In this document: one piece after another, positions 16,502 to 25,345 of the stretch
Layout: the number at the start of each line of letters is the position of its first letter
Numbering within the stretch: position 1 is the stretch's first letter
Assembly (NCBI RefSeq): GCF_003664035.1
Contig: NZ_RCCK01000014.1
Coordinates: forward strand, 518,981-582,980
Reading direction: 5' to 3'
DNA from: Pedobacter alluvionis
GTDB taxonomy: Bacteria; Bacteroidota; Bacteroidia; Sphingobacteriales; Sphingobacteriaceae
DNA: 64,000 nt
Program-made: the position numbers and the translations under genes
The notes under the pieces: generated by a model
Seen by the model: the letters and a program-made list of their open reading frames with translations, nothing else
Database searches by the model: none
What the model was told of the DNA's origin: nothing

Positions 16502-18490
16502 CTAAAACTTCATCTTCTGAATTCTCACCGCATTTAAAATCGCCAGAAGTGCCACACCAACGTCGGCAAAAACCGCCTCCCACATGGTTGCTATACCTCC
16601 TGCCCCTAAAATTAAGACAATTGCTTTTACCGCAAATGCCAATACAATATTCTGGATGACTACATTTTTGGTTGCCTTACCAATTTTAATTGCGGTTGCA
16701 ATCTTAGAAGGCTGATCGGTTTGAATCACTACATCGGCTGTTTCAATAGCCGCATCGCTACCCATTGCGCCCATGGCAATACCAATATCGCTGATCGCTA
16801 ATACTGGTGTATCGTTAATTCCATCTCCCACAAAGGCCACCACCTTACTTTTGTCGCTTTTAATTGCTTCAAGTCTGGCAACTTTATCTTCAGGTAATAA
16901 ATCCCCAAAATAGGTATCAATTCCTAAACTCAAGGCTACTTTTTTAACAATTGAAGTTTTATCACCACTTAACATCACAACCTGTTTTATTCCGTTTTCG
17001 TAGAGCTTTTTAATGGCTTCGGCAGCATCTTCTTTTATTTCATCTGCAATCAGAACATAACCAACATATTTCTGGTCGATAGCAACAACAACGATACTTT
17101 CTTTTATCGATGCAATTTCAGGCTCAAAATCAATATTAAATTTCTCCAAAAGTTTAACATTACCTGCTAAAACCTCTTTACCATTAACCAGGCCCTTTAA
17201 GCCCATTCCAGCAATTTCCTCGATGTTTTCGGCAGGATGAATTTCTTTTTCACCAGCATATTCTACAATGGCCTTCGCAATTGGATGGGTAGATTTGGCT
17301 TCAACAGCCGTTAATAAGTTTAAAAATTCTGCTTCATCAATGCTGCTTTCTACTTTCTGAACACTGAAAACACCTTTTGTTAAGGTTCCGGTTTTATCCA
17401 TTACAACCGTATTCAGTTTGGTAATCAGATCAAGGAAATTAGAGCCTTTAAAAAGAATGCCATTTGCCGATGCCGCACCGATTCCGCCAAAATAACCCAA
17501 TGGAATAGAAATGACCAGTGCACATGGACAAGATATAACCAGGAAAACCAGCGAACGATACAACCAGGTTTGGAAATGATATTCGTTTCCTAAAACCAAA
17601 ATTGGGATAGTAACCAGCGCAAGGGCTAAAAAGAAAACAATTGGGGTATAAATTTTCGCGAATTTGCGAATAAAAAGTTCGGTCTTAGCTTTGCGGGTAG
17701 TGGCATTTTGAACCATTTCCAAAATGCGGGATAATGCACTATCGGCAAAAGCTTTGGTCACTTTAACTTCGATTACTTTATCCAAATTAAGCATCCCTGC
17801 CAAGATCGATTCGCCCTTATTAATTGTACGCGGTTTGCTCTCGCCAGTTAAAGCAGCAGTATTAAAACTGCTTTTATCACTTATCAATTCTCCATCTAAA
17901 GGGATTTTCTCTCCAGCCTTTACTTGTATTGTTTCGCCAATTTCTACCATTTCAGGATTAATGTCTTCGTATTTTCCGTTGCGCAATACATGCGCTACAT
18001 CTGCACGAACATCAAGTAATGCTTTAATATTCCTTTTGGCACGGTTTACTGCAGCCATTTGAAACAACTCGCCGATAGTGTAAAAAAGCATTACCGTTAC
18101 GCCCTCAGGATATTCACCAATGGCAAAAGCACCGATGGTAGCGATAGACATTAAAGAAAACTCGGTAAAGAAATCTTTGGCTTTAAAAGTTTCCCAAACC
18201 TCGCGTAAAACCGGAATACCCACAGGTAAATAAGCCACGATATACCAATAAGGCCGAATAATTTGAAATACAGGAACCGTAAAAAGGTTATCAAACGCAA
18301 TTCCAATCAGCAGCATAACCAATGTTACGATGGCTGGCAAATACGTTTTAAAGGCTGATGGATCTCCACCATGGTCGTGGTCATGTTCCTCGCCTTCTTC
18401 ATGTTCGTGATCATGATCATGGTTATGTTTTGGTTCGGAATGTGCTTTATTACTGCAACAGCTATCTTCTTTATCGTGTGAGTGGCTCAT
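16502..18490 (-). CDS. Heavy-metal translocating P-type ATPase (Zn/Cd type)
   Basis: A 662-residue P1B-type metal exporter of the inner membrane. The N-terminus lacks a CxxC ferredoxin-like domain; it instead has Cys11-Cys12 and a His/Asp/Glu-rich stretch (about 18-42), as in ZntA/CadA relatives. Motifs in order: TGES at 215-218, CPC at 321-323 in the metal-binding helix, DKTGTLT with phosphorylated Asp365, THPIAKAI (the HP locus) and GDGINDTP. CPC without a His-rich C-terminus favours Zn2+/Cd2+/Pb2+ over Cu+. No regulator gene is adjacent, and the gene stands alone on its strand. Confidence 0.93.
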   Translation of the reverse strand: MSHSHDKEDSCCSNKAHSEPKHNHDHDHEHEEGEEHDHDHGGDPSAFKTYLPAIVTLVMLLIGIAFDNLFTVPVFQIIRPYWYIVAYLPVGIPVLREVWETFKAKDFFTEFSLMSIATIGAFAIGEYPEGVTVMLFYTIGELFQMAAVNRAKRNIKALLDVRADVAHVLRNGKYEDINPEMVEIGETIQVKAGEKIPLDGELISDKSSFNTAALTGESKPRTINKGESILAGMLNLDKVIEVKVTKAFADSALSRILEMVQNATTRKAKTELFIRKFAKIYTPIVFFLALALVTIPILVLGNEYHFQTWLYRSLVFLVISCPCALVISIPLGYFGGIGAASANGILFKGSNFLDLITKLNTVVMDKTGTLTKGVFSVQKVESSIDEAEFLNLLTAVEAKSTHPIAKAIVEYAGEKEIHPAENIEEIAGMGLKGLVNGKEVLAGNVKLLEKFNIDFEPEIASIKESIVVVAIDQKYVGYVLIADEIKEDAAEAIKKLYENGIKQVVMLSGDKTSIVKKVALSLGIDTYFGDLLPEDKVARLEAIKSDKSKVVAFVGDGINDTPVLAISDIGIAMGAMGSDAAIETADVVIQTDQPSKIATAIKIGKATKNVVIQNIVLAFAVKAIVLILGAGGIATMWEAVFADVGVALLAILNAVRIQKMKF

Positions 18491-18838
18491 TATAATTTAT
18501 AGTATGCTAAACATCATTTTTATTGTTAACGATAAAACCTTGCGGGCTTAGATAACCGTTTTCAAATTTATGGAAAATAAAATGTTTTATCCCGAATCAT
18601 TATTAATAGCAATAATTTTTACAAGCGCACAATAAATTTTGTTAAAAAATGTTAATAGTGGTATAAAAGATTTAAAATCATGAAATCTATTAAAATTTCT
18701 TTTTCAGCATCAGAACTTATCAGGAGGCTTGGCTTAGCAAAAATATACTACTGGTTTAACAAGTAATATTCTTAATATATAACACCAGTATTAATTAGTA
18801 TTTCATAAATTTCGCATCATTATTAACTTATTAAGCGA
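18491..18838. other. Divergent intergenic region between the P-type ATPase and the M13 peptidase
   Basis: 348 AT-rich bases must hold promoters for both flanking genes. I see no hairpin or operator that I can assign. Confidence 0.4.
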
Positions 18839-20872
18839 ATGAAATACCAAAATTTGAAAAGATATTTTGCAGCGCTAGGTATAGTCGCTGCCGGCTTTTC
18901 TGCAAATGCACAAACCAAAAAATTTATCGACCCTGCCAATATGGATCTTTCCGTTAAACCAGGGGACGATTTCTACACCTACGCAAGTGGTACGTGGATA
19001 AAAAACAATCCGGTTCCCGCTAAAGAAACGCGTTGGGGTTCATTTAACGAGCTTCGCGATTTCAACATCAACGCGGTAAAATCTTTAGTGGAAGATGCAG
19101 CAGCTGACAAATCTGCTCCTGCAGGTTCGGTTAAGCGTAGAGTTGGCGATTTTTATACGGCTGCTATGGATAGTGCAACCATTGAAAAATTGGGTTATAC
19201 TCCAATAAAAGCCGATTTAGCAAAAATTAAGCAAATTAAAAATATTCAAGGTGTACTGGATCAGGTGGCTTACATGCGAACCAATGGTTTGGGTGGCGGA
19301 ATGTTTGGCTTGGGCGTTGGCCAGGACCGCAAGAATGTAAACAAATACATGGTGAATATTAGTCAGGGAGGCACAACACTTCCCGATCGCGATTATTACC
19401 TGAAAGATGACACACGAAGTGTTAAGATCCGCGATGCCTACAATACCTATATGGTTACTTTATTTACCTTAACAGGAAGTACACCTGAAGAAGCAAAACT
19501 AAAAGCAGCAACTGTTTATAAAATTGAAAAGCAATTCGCTGAAGCACAGATGAGCCGCTTAGAAATGCGTGATCCTTACGCAACCTATAACAAACTTACC
19601 GTTGCCGAACTGAACCAAAAAACACCAGATATTAACTGGACAACCTATTTGCCTAAGTTCAAAATCAAAAATCAAGATACTGTTCTGGTTTCTTCGCCTA
19701 AATTTATGGTAAGCCTTGATGGAATGTTAAAATCAGTTCCGGTTAGCGATTGGCAAACTTATCTGGAGTGGAACATTTTAAAAGGTTCGGCTTCTAGTTT
19801 AAGTTCTCCATTTGTGAAAGCGAGTTTCGCTTTCACGCAGGCTCAAACAGGTCAGAAAGTACAAACACCACGTTGGCAACGCATGTCATCTTTAACAGAT
19901 GGCACTATTGGCGAATTATTAGGTCAGCTCTACGTGGCCAAATATTTTAAGCCGGAAGCTAAAGAACGCATGAATGAGATGATTGTGAACTTGCGTAAAG
20001 CATTCGAAATCAGAATTAATGGTTTAGAGTGGATGACCCCTGAAACCAAACAAAAAGCATTAGCTAAATTACATGCCTTTACACCAAAAGTGGGTTATCC
20101 TGAAAAATGGAAAAACTACGATGGTTTAGTGATTAATAAGGATACTTATTTCCAAAACTTACGCAATGCAAGTGTTTGGGGCTATAAAGAAATGGTTGAT
20201 CAGTTAGGTAAGCCTGTTGATCGTAAACGTTTTGGTATGACACCTCCAACAGTTAATGCTTACTACAGCCCTACACTGAATGAGATTGTTTTCCCTGCTG
20301 GTATTTTACAGTTCCCTTTCTTTGATCCAAATGCCGATGATGCCGTTAATTATGGTGGTATAGGCGCAGTGATTGGTCACGAAATGAGCCATGGTTTTGA
20401 TGACAGCGGAAGTCAATATGATGCTGCCGGTAACTTAAAAAACTGGTGGACTGCGGAAGACAAAGCTAAATTTGACGCTAAAACAAAAGCTTTAGGCGAG
20501 CAGTTTGATGCTTATACCGTATTAGATACCATTCATGTAATTGGTAAATTAACGATGGGCGAAAACATTGGCGATTTAGGAGGTTTAAATGCCGCTTATA
20601 CTGCTTTCAAAATGACCAAACAAGGTCAAAGCAATGAGAAAATTGATGGTTTTACACCAGATCAGCGTTTTTTCCTAGCCTGGGCCCAAGTATGGAGAGG
20701 TAATATTTTACCCGAAAGTGCTGCTCAGCTAATTAAAACAGATCCGCATTCTCCAGGTCCGTACCGTACCATTGGTGCACCTGTAAATATGGACGCATGG
20801 TATAATGCTTTTGATGTTAAACCTGGCGATAAGTTATATAAAAAACCAGAAGACAGGATTAGAATGTGGTAG
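18839..20872 (+). CDS. M13 family zinc metallopeptidase (neprilysin/PepO-like)
   Basis: A 677-residue protein with a signal peptide ending near ANAQ, so exported. The zinc site is GHEMSH with HEMSH at 514-518, the third ligand is in ENIGDLGG (Glu575), and NAYYSPTLNEIVFPAGIL upstream is the NAYY substrate loop of M13. The N-terminal MDLSVKPGDDFYTYASGTWI is the family opening. The C-terminal PYRTIGAPVNMDAWYNAF gives the conserved substrate Arg region. It probably cleaves peptides in the periplasm. A rho-independent terminator follows at 21001-21037. Confidence 0.95.
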   Translation: MKYQNLKRYFAALGIVAAGFSANAQTKKFIDPANMDLSVKPGDDFYTYASGTWIKNNPVPAKETRWGSFNELRDFNINAVKSLVEDAAADKSAPAGSVKRRVGDFYTAAMDSATIEKLGYTPIKADLAKIKQIKNIQGVLDQVAYMRTNGLGGGMFGLGVGQDRKNVNKYMVNISQGGTTLPDRDYYLKDDTRSVKIRDAYNTYMVTLFTLTGSTPEEAKLKAATVYKIEKQFAEAQMSRLEMRDPYATYNKLTVAELNQKTPDINWTTYLPKFKIKNQDTVLVSSPKFMVSLDGMLKSVPVSDWQTYLEWNILKGSASSLSSPFVKASFAFTQAQTGQKVQTPRWQRMSSLTDGTIGELLGQLYVAKYFKPEAKERMNEMIVNLRKAFEIRINGLEWMTPETKQKALAKLHAFTPKVGYPEKWKNYDGLVINKDTYFQNLRNASVWGYKEMVDQLGKPVDRKRFGMTPPTVNAYYSPTLNEIVFPAGILQFPFFDPNADDAVNYGGIGAVIGHEMSHGFDDSGSQYDAAGNLKNWWTAEDKAKFDAKTKALGEQFDAYTVLDTIHVIGKLTMGENIGDLGGLNAAYTAFKMTKQGQSNEKIDGFTPDQRFFLAWAQVWRGNILPESAAQLIKTDPHSPGPYRTIGAPVNMDAWYNAFDVKPGDKLYKKPEDRIRMW

Positions 20873-21000
20873 TTTTGAGGTTGAAGGCTGGAAGGTGGAG
20901 GGTGTAAGGCTTTTCCTCTCGATAGTTTTAATTAAGATAGAAGGCTTAAGGTTTACTTTCCTCAACTTTAAAATTCTATTATTTTATTATCCCTATATTA

Positions 21001-21037
21001 AAAGCGCCCCGATTTATTTGGGGCGTTTTGTTTTTAT
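21001..21037 (+). terminator. Rho-independent terminator after the M13 peptidase
   Basis: AAAGCGCCCC pairs with GGGGCGTTTT and is followed by GTTTTTATT. Confidence 0.85.
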
Positions 21038-21195
21038 TAGCGTGGTGTCAAATGTTACCATCTGACACTAGCTGAAATTATCAATTCAATTCATCGAATT
21101 AATCAATTCTTTTTAGATATTGAATAAATCAGTCGGATGATAACATCCGATTGTATGATTATCCAACAATTAAACTCAATTTTTCTTCCACCGCC

Positions 21196-21219
21196 TTGGT
21201 TCGTGTCTCCACGAACTAA
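21196..21219. repeat. Hairpin with TCTC loop (covarying family)
   Basis: TTGGTTCGTG and CACGAACTAA pair over 10 positions (one G-T) around TCTC. The layout matches the hairpins at 7384, 7643 and 54214 but the stem sequence differs. Confidence 0.6.
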
Positions 21220-21294
21220 CAATTACTCCAACTTCAATATTTATCCCAAAGTAAAATTAACGTAACTCCTTTCGGCAATTCTTAATTATCATTC

Positions 21295-21302
21295 TATCTT
21301 TG
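21295..21302 (+). promoter_or_regulatory. Candidate -7 box TATCTTTG
   Basis: It matches the Bacteroidota TAnnTTTG -7 element and lies 22 bases before the ATG at 21324. This argues against the alternative TTG start at 21300, which would overlap the box. Confidence 0.5.
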
Positions 21303-21323
21303 AAAAAACATAAGCCCCTTTTC

Positions 21324-22124
21324 ATGAGAAGCGCATTCAAAACAATTCTTATCCTAAATTTAACCTTACTCTCTTCCATAAGCTTTGCTCAAGACAATAA
21401 GTTAATCAGTCTTGAAGCATTGATAAACAAAACTGATCCGGCCTGGCCATTGGTAAAAAAGTGGATCGACTCTGCAAAAAACAAGGTAGAAATCCTGCCT
21501 GTTGATTCTGCAAAAGCAAAAGAAGTTTTATACAACTCGCAAATGACGACCTATGCTACACTTGGTTCGGTAATTTACAACACCGGAGGCATAATGGTTG
21601 ATAATGGCTGGATTAGAATTTTAGGTTCAGGCAGCGAAAGATTAAGCCGGAATGTTGCCGAATGGAATAAAGGAAAAACCATACAAGAATATGGCGATAA
21701 CATTCCTTACCTTTTAATTGCCGATGATGCTGTAGGTGGTTTCTTTGCAATTAATTACGGCGGTTTGGGTAAAGACATTAAAAACGTGTATTACCTTGAA
21801 CCAAACAGCCTAACCTGGCAGCCACTTGGAGCGGGTTATGGCGAGTTTCTTGTTTTTTGTTTCGATAGTGATCTCTCTAAATTTTATAAAGGTTTACGCT
21901 GGAGCAATTGGAGCCAGTTTATTGCGAATCTAGATGGCACCAAGACTTATAGTTTCCGTCCATATTTATGGCAAGAAGGAACCGATATTGAAAAGTGTAC
22001 CAGAAAACTGGTAGGCATTGAAGAAATGTATCGTTTTAATATCATGAAGTCGAAAGAACTGAATGCTGATAAAGGCATAAAAAAAGACGATACACAAAAG
22101 AAAGAAACCAAAAACGAGCAATAA
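21324..22124 (+). CDS. DUF2625 domain protein, secreted
   Basis: A 266-residue protein from the ATG at 21324, giving a clean signal peptide (MRSAFKTILILNLTLL... cut near SFAQ). The body reads as DUF2625: LINKTDPAWPLVKKWI, then TLGSVIYNTGGIMVDNGWI and ILGSGSERLSRNVAEWN. The lysine/glutamate-rich tail is probably flexible. Function is unknown for the family. The next gene starts 23 bases downstream on the same strand. Confidence 0.85.
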   Translation: MRSAFKTILILNLTLLSSISFAQDNKLISLEALINKTDPAWPLVKKWIDSAKNKVEILPVDSAKAKEVLYNSQMTTYATLGSVIYNTGGIMVDNGWIRILGSGSERLSRNVAEWNKGKTIQEYGDNIPYLLIADDAVGGFFAINYGGLGKDIKNVYYLEPNSLTWQPLGAGYGEFLVFCFDSDLSKFYKGLRWSNWSQFIANLDGTKTYSFRPYLWQEGTDIEKCTRKLVGIEEMYRFNIMKSKELNADKGIKKDDTQKKETKNEQ

Positions 22125-22147
22125 ATCGCTGTTTACAAAACAATTCG

Positions 22148-22612
22148 ATGCCTGATACACTCGCTACCATCACTCAGATTAAAAATACCAGGGCTTTTGT
22201 TCTGGAATTAGTAAAAGATTTAACCACAGAGCAGTTAAACAAAATCCCTTCGGGTTTTAACAATAACATGATCTGGAATATTGCCCATTTAACCGCTGCA
22301 CAGCAAAACCTGTGTTATGTAAGATCGGGATTAACGGTAACGGTTACAGAAGAACATTTTTCGCCATTTTTAAGCGGGACAAAACCAGAAAATTTTATTG
22401 AGCAGACAGAGATTGATTCCATTTTTGATACACTCTTGAACAGCATGGATCGTTTAACCACCGATTATTTGAGTGGTATTTTTTTAAAGTTCGATCCTTG
22501 GGACAAACGTTATGGTATGAAACTAAATTCGATAGAAGATGCGATAAACTTTATCCCTTTCCACGAGGGGATGCATATCGGTTATATCATGGCATTGAAG
22601 AAATTGGTCTAG
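22148..22612 (+). CDS. DinB-superfamily protein
   Basis: A 154-residue four-helix-bundle protein of the DinB/YfiT type. The three metal-binding histidines typical of the fold can be placed in WNIAHLTAA near residue 47 and in HEGMHIGY near residue 140 (two His). These proteins bind divalent metal, and some are bacillithiol- or mycothiol-dependent transferases; this genome region also encodes a bacillithiol enzyme (55995-56711), so thiol-transferase activity is possible but not shown. Confidence 0.85.
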   Translation: MPDTLATITQIKNTRAFVLELVKDLTTEQLNKIPSGFNNNMIWNIAHLTAAQQNLCYVRSGLTVTVTEEHFSPFLSGTKPENFIEQTEIDSIFDTLLNSMDRLTTDYLSGIFLKFDPWDKRYGMKLNSIEDAINFIPFHEGMHIGYIMALKKLV

Positions 22613-22622
22613 CCCTGAAAAC

Positions 22623-22961
22623 TTAAGCGTACTTAGCCTGTGTTTTCTTCGGTAATTTAGCCAAAACCATTGCCCTCGAATTGGCCACCCTACTTTTTAG
22701 TTCTTTATCATTCAGTACATCCAAATTTTCAATCTGGATCCATTGCCGCTTTGCCATATGATAGGCCTGCGCAATGCCGTCTCTGGCAGCGAGTTCATCA
22801 AATTCATCCGGATTGCACTTGATAGAAAAACGGTTACCCTCATCAATAGCAATAATCACATAAATTTTCTCTTCTATCATAAAACACAGATGTTCCCATT
22901 TCATACCTTCTGTAGTGCCGGGTAAACTCAAACAATATTCCCTGAAAGATTCGATGTCCAT
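22623..22961 (-). CDS. MmcQ/YjbR family DNA-binding-like protein
   Basis: A 112-residue protein of typical YjbR length and order: FREYCLSLPGTTEGMKW, then the strand FMIEEKIYVIIAIDEGN, FSIKCNPDEFDEL and the C-terminal WIQIENLDVLNDKELKSRV. The fold resembles a double-wing DNA-binding domain; the biological role is not established. It converges with the DinB-like gene, 10 bases apart. Confidence 0.88.
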   Translation of the reverse strand: MDIESFREYCLSLPGTTEGMKWEHLCFMIEEKIYVIIAIDEGNRFSIKCNPDEFDELAARDGIAQAYHMAKRQWIQIENLDVLNDKELKSRVANSRAMVLAKLPKKTQAKYA

Positions 22962-22980
22962 ATTTAGGGTTTAGGTGATA

Positions 22981-23069
22981 TCAAAGCTAATAACAAAAGA
23001 TTAAAGCGAAAAGTATAAAGACACAAGTAGAAAGGTAAAAGTAGCAAGACACAAGTATCAAGACAAATC
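22981..23069. repeat. Purine-rich imperfect tandem patch (ACAAGTA words)
   Basis: AAGACACAAGTAGAAAGG and AAGACACAAGTATCAAG repeat with A-rich spacers. No coding signal. Confidence 0.5.
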
Positions 23070-23156
23070 TGATCTTTGAATAGTTAATTCTTACTCATTG
23101 AATCCTGGAACCGTACATTGACCTTGAAAATCCAAAAATCCTATCAATCCTGTTCC

Positions 23157-23164
23157 TATATTTG
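23157..23164 (+). promoter_or_regulatory. Candidate -7 box TATATTTG for mnmD
   Basis: Matches TAnnTTTG and lies 35 bases upstream of the ATG at 23200. No clear -33 element was found. Confidence 0.4.
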
Positions 23165-23199
23165 CATCATTACCTTGAAAAATTAAATAATCCAAGCTC

Positions 23200-23868
23200 A
23201 TGAATATTATAACGCCTACTGCTGATGGTTCGAATACACTTTACAACGAAACCATAGGCGAACATTACCATAGTAAACATGGCGCACTCCAAGAAAGCAA
23301 ACACGTGTTTATTGATGCCGGATTAAAATTTGCTTCGACTAATTTAAATGAAGTTTCCATTTTGGAAGTTGGTTTCGGCACCGGACTGAACTTTATTTTA
23401 AGTTTCGAATATTGTGCGGCAAATAACATTAACCTTAACTATACCAGCATTGAGGCCTTTCCGCTTACTACAGCTATCATTGAGCAGACTGGTTATGCAG
23501 CGTATGTTCCTGCAGAAATATGGACTGATTTTATTTCAAATTATACTGAGGCATTAAAAACGCCTCAAAAATTAACCTCGCTTTGCACCTTAGAAATTCC
23601 GCATACCACATTGGCAGAATACGGTAGTGACCAAAAATTTGACCTGATTTATTATGATGCATTTTCAGTACAGCACCAGCCCGAAATGTGGAGCGACGAA
23701 ATTATTGCACATGCCTGCAGTTTCTTAAAACCTGGCGGAACTTTTGTTACCTACGCCATTACAGGGAAACTGAAAAGGGCCGTTAAAGCTTGCGGATTTA
23801 CCATCGAAAAATTACCTGGCGCCCCTGGAAAAAGGGAAATGCTAAGAGCAATTAAGGCGGAAGGTTAA
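23200..23868 (+). CDS. mnmD: tRNA 5-methylaminomethyl-2-thiouridine methyltransferase MnmD
   Basis: A 222-residue single-domain form of the MnmC methyltransferase half (MnmD). The SAM motif is ILEVGFGTGLNFIL, and the family signature LIYYDAFSVQHQPEMWSDE appears near residue 150, followed by LKPGGTFVTYA. It completes the mnm5s2U modification at the wobble position of certain tRNAs. The FAD-dependent MnmC oxidoreductase domain is absent, as expected for stand-alone MnmD. It appears monocistronic. Confidence 0.92.
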   Translation: MNIITPTADGSNTLYNETIGEHYHSKHGALQESKHVFIDAGLKFASTNLNEVSILEVGFGTGLNFILSFEYCAANNINLNYTSIEAFPLTTAIIEQTGYAAYVPAEIWTDFISNYTEALKTPQKLTSLCTLEIPHTTLAEYGSDQKFDLIYYDAFSVQHQPEMWSDEIIAHACSFLKPGGTFVTYAITGKLKRAVKACGFTIEKLPGAPGKREMLRAIKAEG

Positions 23869-24318
23869 AGATTTAGGTCATAAGGTTTTAGTTGATTATG
23901 GTATAAGATTGCCTCGACACGCGTTTGTCTGACCCCACAATAACGGTTTGTTGTTTAGAAGCTAAAAAACAAATCTTAACTTAAGCTTCTTTTTGTGAAA
24001 AGCTTAGCAGAAGCTATTGGCGCTCTGCAGTCCCGCTTCTGCCGATGAAATATCGGCATCTCGCTTCGATCGGGTTTAGGAGGCTAAAACAGTACTACTA
24101 TCTGTGGTAAAATAAACCCGACCGACAGCGTTATCCCGATTTAGGTGATTTTTCTATTATCGTTTGATTTAATCGGGATTAAGCAAAGGGCGGGACGGGT
24201 ATAACCGAAGCAACACAGGCCTTGCTTTCCAAAAAAATAAACTCATTTTAATACAATTCGATCTCCTGCAAAAACCACATCATCCTGATTTTGTTAAAAT
24301 ATCATTAACTTTCATATC
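23869..24318. other. Intergenic region with structured repeat copy B
   Basis: No gene. Most of it is copy B of the ~290-bp element (23989-24237); the rest is AT-rich leader for the aldo/keto reductase. Confidence 0.6.
23989..24237. repeat. Structured ~250-bp dispersed element, copy B
   Basis: Right end TGCTTTCCAAAAAAA is intact; the left end is degraded (TTTTTGTGAAAAGC). Internal pairs are GTCCCGC/GCGGGAC, GCCGAT/ATCGGC, TCGGGTTTA/TAAACCCGA and ATCCCGAT/ATCGGGAT, in the same order as copy C. Confidence 0.8.
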
Positions 24319-25266
24319 ATGGAAAAAAGAACCTTAGGAAAAACCGATTTAAATATTGCGCCAATAGCATTTGGAGGAAATGTTTTTGGCTGGACGATTG
24401 ATGAAAAAAAATCGTTTGAAATATTAGACCAATTTGTAGAAAGTGGTTTCAATTTTATAGATACGGCCGATGTGTACTCACGCTGGGTACCTGGAAATAA
24501 TGGTGGCGAATCGGAAACGATTATTGGTAATTGGCTTAAAAAACAGCACAAACGCCATGATATTATTATTGCTACCAAGGTAGGCTCAGATATGGGCCAG
24601 GGTAAATCACTAAAAAAAGATTATATCATTAATGAAGTTGAACACTCCTTATCGCGCCTGCAAACCGATTATATCGATCTTTATTTCTCTCATTTTGATG
24701 ACGAAAGCACGCCCGTTGAAGAAACATTAAGTGCCTACGAAACTTTAATTAAAGCAGGCAAAGTCCGCTGGATCGGGGCTTCAAATTTTTCTGCCGACCG
24801 CTTAAAAGAGTCATTACTTTATTCAACCGAACATAGCTTACCGCGTTACGAAGTTTACCAACCAGGATATAACCTTTATGATAGAGAAAACTTTGAGCAG
24901 GAACACGAAAAAATCTGCCTGGATTATGGTTTGGGGGTAGTGACCTATTATTCGTTGGCAAGTGGTTTCTTAACCGGAAAATACCGTAGTGAGAACGATT
25001 TGAATAAAAGCCAACGCGGTGGCAGTATTAAAAAATTCCTGAACGAACGGGGTTTTAAAATTTTAAATGCGCTGGATCAGGTTGCTGAAAAGCACGGTGT
25101 TGAGCCAGCTTCAGCAGCACTGGCCTGGTTAATTTATCATCCTTCAATTACAGCACCAATTGCAAGTGTTACCGATTTAAGCCAGTTAAAATCGTTCACT
25201 GAAGCCGCAAATCTAAAATTATCTCCCGAAGACATTTCCCATTTAGATAAAGCGAGTATCTATTAA
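24319..25266 (+). CDS. Aldo/keto reductase
   Basis: A 315-residue NADP-type aldo/keto reductase. The catalytic tetrad can be placed: Asp and Tyr in FIDTADVYSRW, Lys in IIIATKVGSD, His in DLYFSHFDDE. The TIM-barrel entrance MEKRTLGKTDLNIAPIAFGG and the cofactor-binding C-terminal ASVTDLSQLKSF are typical. The substrate is unknown. A strong terminator follows (25285-25325), separating it from the transporter gene. Confidence 0.93.
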   Translation: MEKRTLGKTDLNIAPIAFGGNVFGWTIDEKKSFEILDQFVESGFNFIDTADVYSRWVPGNNGGESETIIGNWLKKQHKRHDIIIATKVGSDMGQGKSLKKDYIINEVEHSLSRLQTDYIDLYFSHFDDESTPVEETLSAYETLIKAGKVRWIGASNFSADRLKESLLYSTEHSLPRYEVYQPGYNLYDRENFEQEHEKICLDYGLGVVTYYSLASGFLTGKYRSENDLNKSQRGGSIKKFLNERGFKILNALDQVAEKHGVEPASAALAWLIYHPSITAPIASVTDLSQLKSFTEAANLKLSPEDISHLDKASIY

Positions 25267-25284
25267 AAATAATCTCTTATATTT

Positions 25285-25325
25285 AAATGCCCGATTGATG
25301 AAACAATTAATCGGGCATTTTGTAT
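25285..25325 (+). terminator. Rho-independent terminator after the aldo/keto reductase
   Basis: AAATGCCCGATT pairs with AATCGGGCATTT across a GATGAAACAATT-containing loop, then TTGTATT. Confidence 0.85.
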
Positions 25326-25345
25326 TAAACAGGATTTAAAATTAT

